A stretch of 8,894 nucleotides of DNA from Smithellaceae bacterium (GTDB lineage Bacteria; Desulfobacterota; Syntrophia; Syntrophales; Smithellaceae), in the NCBI GenBank assembly GCA_028701435.1, contig JAQVQT010000074.1, forward strand, positions 1 through 8,894. Direction: 5' to 3'. Position numbers and translations under genes: made by a program. Position 1 is the first letter of the stretch. Every line of letters starts with the position of its first letter. Shown here one piece after another: positions 6,661-8,894 of the stretch. The notes under the pieces are model-generated. The model had not been told where the DNA came from, did not search any database, and saw nothing but the letters and a program-made list of their open reading frames with translations.

Positions 6661-8669
6661 TGTCCGACAAGATCAAAATCGAGAGTCTGGGAATTTACCT
6701 TCCCGAAAACACGCTCAGCATGGAGGAATTGCTCCGCTCATGCAGAAGGCGGCCGCGCTGGGATCTGGAACGCATCACCGGCATCCGCGAGCGCCGGGTG
6801 GCCGTCGGCGAATATGCGATCGACCTGGCGGTCAAAGCCGCGCAGCGCGCGCTGGCCATGTCAAGATACACGGCCGCCGATCTCGACGTCATCCTCTGCA
6901 CCAGCATCTCCAAGCATCATGCCCCGGCGGAATTCACCTTTGAGCCGGCAACCGCGGCGCTGGTGCGCCGCGCGATCGGCGCTCACGGCGCCCTGGTCTT
7001 TGATGTCGTCAACGCCTGCGCCGGAATGCTCAACGGCATCTGGGTGATGCAGGGATTGATCCGGGCCGGCGCGGTCCGATGCGGCATGGTGGTCAGCGGC
7101 GAGCAGAACATGCCGCTGGCCGAAACGGCGGCCCGCCAGATCCGCCACAGCTTTGACGGACAAATCGCCTCGCTCACGCTGGGCGACTGCGGCGCCGCGG
7201 TGATCATCGACCGCTCGGACGATGAACGCTACGGATTTCACTGGCTCGATTTGGTCACCGGGGCCAAACACGACCACTACTGCTACTCAAAGCCGTCGCC
7301 GCGCGGTCCGGGCGGCATGCTGATTACCAAGGCGCGCGCTTTCCAGAAGAAGGGAGCCGAGCATTTCCCCTTCTACCTCAAGCAGGCGCTCGACGCGACT
7401 GGGTGGACGTTTGACGATGTGCAACATGCGATTCCTCACCAGGTTTCCGTTCGCGCTATCGGGCAGGGCATTAAGGCGGTAAAACGCTTCCTGGGCTGCG
7501 ACGTGCCCGATGTTTTCCCGTGCATCGCCGAAAAATACGCCAACACGACCACGACCAGTCATTTTCTGGTGCTGCACGACTACATGCTGCAAAACAAAAT
7601 GCAGGCCGGCGACAACATTCTGCTGATCAGCGGCGCCTCGGGCATCGTCATCACCCACGCCACCCTTACGCTCGACGATCTGCCCGCGCGCTACCGCGCC
7701 CGTTTTGGCGAGGAGGCGTCGTCGGCCAACGATTCCACACATCCTGCGATTGAGGTCCTTCGATCCAAACCGCGGGAATCCGTCCACCATCGCCGGACCC
7801 GAATCGAGAGCCTGGGCGTAAGCCCGCCCGGCCGGGGCTGGAGATCCCGAAGCTCTCTTCAGCACGCTCTGACGGCCGGCCGAGCCTGCCTTGCCGCTTC
7901 TCATTATAACCGCGCCGACGTGCGGGTATTGATCAACTGCGGCGTTTACCGCGACGGCCATGTCTGCGAGCCGGCCATTGCCTCCTATATCGCACACGGT
8001 CTGGGCCTCAACATCGAGTTTCAAGGCCGGCGCACCACGGCCTTTGATCTTCAAAACGGCGGATCCGGCATGCTCAACGCCATTCAGGTTCTCGACGCCA
8101 TGCTGAAGAGCGGAGAGGCGCAGGCCGGCATGGTCATCGCAAGCGAGATCAACAGCGACCGGCATCCCGATCCCTCCTATCCCTACCCGCCGAGCGGGGC
8201 GGCCCTGCTCTTGGACTGCGCGCCCCGTGACGGCGTCGGTTTCGGCTCCTTTGCTTTTGACACCGACGATCAGGAGATCGACCGTTGCCGCGGGACCGTC
8301 AGCCTCGGCCGGAAACGCGGCCGGCTTTTGCTGCATCGTGAACCCGGGCTGGAGGATCTTTATCTGGCCGGATTGAGCCGCGCGGTCGCCGCCGTGCTGG
8401 CCCGCGACGGCCTGCGTCCCGATCAAATAGATCTGGTCGCTCCTCCGCAAATATCCCAGCGTTTTCTCTGTGCACTGCCGGGCGCCATCGGAATCGGCGG
8501 CGAACGCATAATTGATCTGACCCATCGACTGCCGGACACACTGACCACGTCGATGCCGCTCGCGCTGCAGAGCGAGTGGGGCGGACCGCGCACGACAGCC
8601 GGAAAGAAAGGCCTGCTTTTGGCCTGCGGTTCCGGAATTACGACCGGCGCGGCTATTTATTATTTTTAG
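6660..8669 (+). CDS. Tandem KAS-III/OleA-like condensing enzyme: active N-terminal domain fused to a catalytically dead copy
   Basis: A 669-residue protein, about twice a normal KAS-III/OleA (330-350). Domain 1 (about 1-345) opens with IESLGIYLPEN and ITGIRERRVA and has a complete triad: Cys120 in DVVNACAGMLNG, His260 in IPHQVS, Asn295 in YANTTTTS; it ends with the LLISGASG loop. A polar linker (about 346-378) follows. Domain 2 (about 379-669) restarts with RIESLGVSPPG, lacks the segment matching 17-50 of domain 1, and matches the same blocks: DLQNGGSGMLNA (463-474), APPQIS (594-599), PDTLTTS (625-631), LLLACGSG (652-659). The triad positions read Gly468, Pro596 and Asp626, so this half should not condense anything. 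Domain 1 probably performs Claisen condensation of two acyl-CoAs (OleA) or acyl-CoA with malonyl-ACP (FabH); the OleD-like neighbour favours the former. KAS-III enzymes act as dimers, so domain 2 may replace the second subunit, or domain 1 may pair between chains. Frame is unbroken throughout. Confidence 0.88.
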   Translation: MSDKIKIESLGIYLPENTLSMEELLRSCRRRPRWDLERITGIRERRVAVGEYAIDLAVKAAQRALAMSRYTAADLDVILCTSISKHHAPAEFTFEPATAALVRRAIGAHGALVFDVVNACAGMLNGIWVMQGLIRAGAVRCGMVVSGEQNMPLAETAARQIRHSFDGQIASLTLGDCGAAVIIDRSDDERYGFHWLDLVTGAKHDHYCYSKPSPRGPGGMLITKARAFQKKGAEHFPFYLKQALDATGWTFDDVQHAIPHQVSVRAIGQGIKAVKRFLGCDVPDVFPCIAEKYANTTTTSHFLVLHDYMLQNKMQAGDNILLISGASGIVITHATLTLDDLPARYRARFGEEASSANDSTHPAIEVLRSKPRESVHHRRTRIESLGVSPPGRGWRSRSSLQHALTAGRACLAASHYNRADVRVLINCGVYRDGHVCEPAIASYIAHGLGLNIEFQGRRTTAFDLQNGGSGMLNAIQVLDAMLKSGEAQAGMVIASEINSDRHPDPSYPYPPSGAALLLDCAPRDGVGFGSFAFDTDDQEIDRCRGTVSLGRKRGRLLLHREPGLEDLYLAGLSRAVAAVLARDGLRPDQIDLVAPPQISQRFLCALPGAIGIGGERIIDLTHRLPDTLTTSMPLALQSEWGGPRTTAGKKGLLLACGSGITTGAAIYYF

Positions 8670-8721
8670 GCGCGATTTCCGGCCTGCTAAACATCAACAA
8701 ACGATTTTTAAGGATGATGCC

Positions 8722-8894
8722 ATGACCCAGGAAGAACGGCTCAAAGAAATGGATCGAATGCGCAAATCCATGAAGCGCCTTCAGGAATCCGAAGCGAAAT
8801 ACCGAAAAGCGGCGGAGCAGTTCCGAAAACGCGAGCAGGAATACCGCGAAATGGTCGAACTGGCCAACAGCATCATTCTTCGCATGGACACGTC
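8722..8894 (+). CDS. Start of a coiled-coil/PAS signalling protein, cut by window edge
   Basis: ATG 8722 is preceded by AAGGA at 8710-8714 (spacing 7). Only 57 codons are present. Residues 1-43 are almost entirely charged and helical (ERLKEMDRMRKSMKRLQESE and on), a coiled coil without a membrane segment. EYREMVELANSIILRMDT (about 40-57) is the usual opening of a PAS domain. The protein is probably a cytoplasmic PAS sensor such as a histidine kinase or GGDEF protein; the output domain lies outside the window. It starts 52 nt after the condensing-enzyme gene with no terminator seen between, so it may be co-transcribed. Confidence 0.7.
   Translation, partial: MTQEERLKEMDRMRKSMKRLQESEAKYRKAAEQFRKREQEYREMVELANSIILRMDT

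Noticed and set aside
7287..8525. 412-codon minus-strand open frame
   Set aside because: Antisense shadow of the tandem KAS-III gene; no motif and no ribosome binding site support it.

Overview
The window looks like chromosomal DNA of a high-GC anaerobic bacterium, most likely a deltaproteobacterium (Desulfobacterota, sulfate-reducer type). This is inferred from the gene mix: an F420-hydrogenase-beta-type Fe-S flavoprotein, a 4-hydroxybutyrate-type CoA-transferase, OleA/OleD-like lipid enzymes, a WspA-type chemoreceptor and palindromic intergenic repeats. No rRNA, tRNA, CRISPR array, integrase or transposase gene was seen.

Left half, minus strand (read from about 3790 down to 1). A membrane chemoreceptor (MCP: dCache sensor, HAMP, WspA-like signalling domain) is followed after 45 nt by a divergent short-chain dehydrogenase (SDR) that lacks the catalytic Tyr/Lys. 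The SDR stop then overlaps by one base the start of an FrhB/FdhB-type Fe-S flavoprotein that runs off the left edge. The spacing suggests one operon.

Middle (about 3791-4276). This is a divergent intergenic region holding a cluster of GTAGGGAACGG / TCGCGA palindromes. A 76-nt unit is present twice in direct orientation, 185 nt apart. One copy has 18 nt inserted exactly at the palindrome centre. The last copy ends at the ribosome binding site of the CoA-transferase gene.

Right half, plus strand (4277-8894). A class I CoA-transferase of the 4-hydroxybutyrate CoA-transferase/acetyl-CoA hydrolase family is followed after 29 nt by an OleD-like NAD(P)-dependent 3-oxoacid reductase. That gene overlaps by one base (TAATG) a 669-residue protein. 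A PAS-containing coiled-coil sensor begins 52 nt later and is cut by the right edge.

The most interesting object is the 669-residue protein. It is a head-to-tail fusion of two thiolase-fold KAS-III/OleA-like domains. The first keeps the Cys-His-Asn triad. In the second the three positions align to Gly, Pro and Asp, so it should be catalytically dead. Both halves keep an EPA motif that appears to match the glutamate which, in OleA, reaches into the active site of the partner subunit. This suggests a single-chain pseudo-heterodimer, comparable in principle to KS/CLF pairs or PqsB/PqsC. With the OleD-like reductase and the CoA-transferase it could form a head-to-head acyl-CoA condensation pathway. 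OleB and OleC are not in the window, so the end product is unknown.
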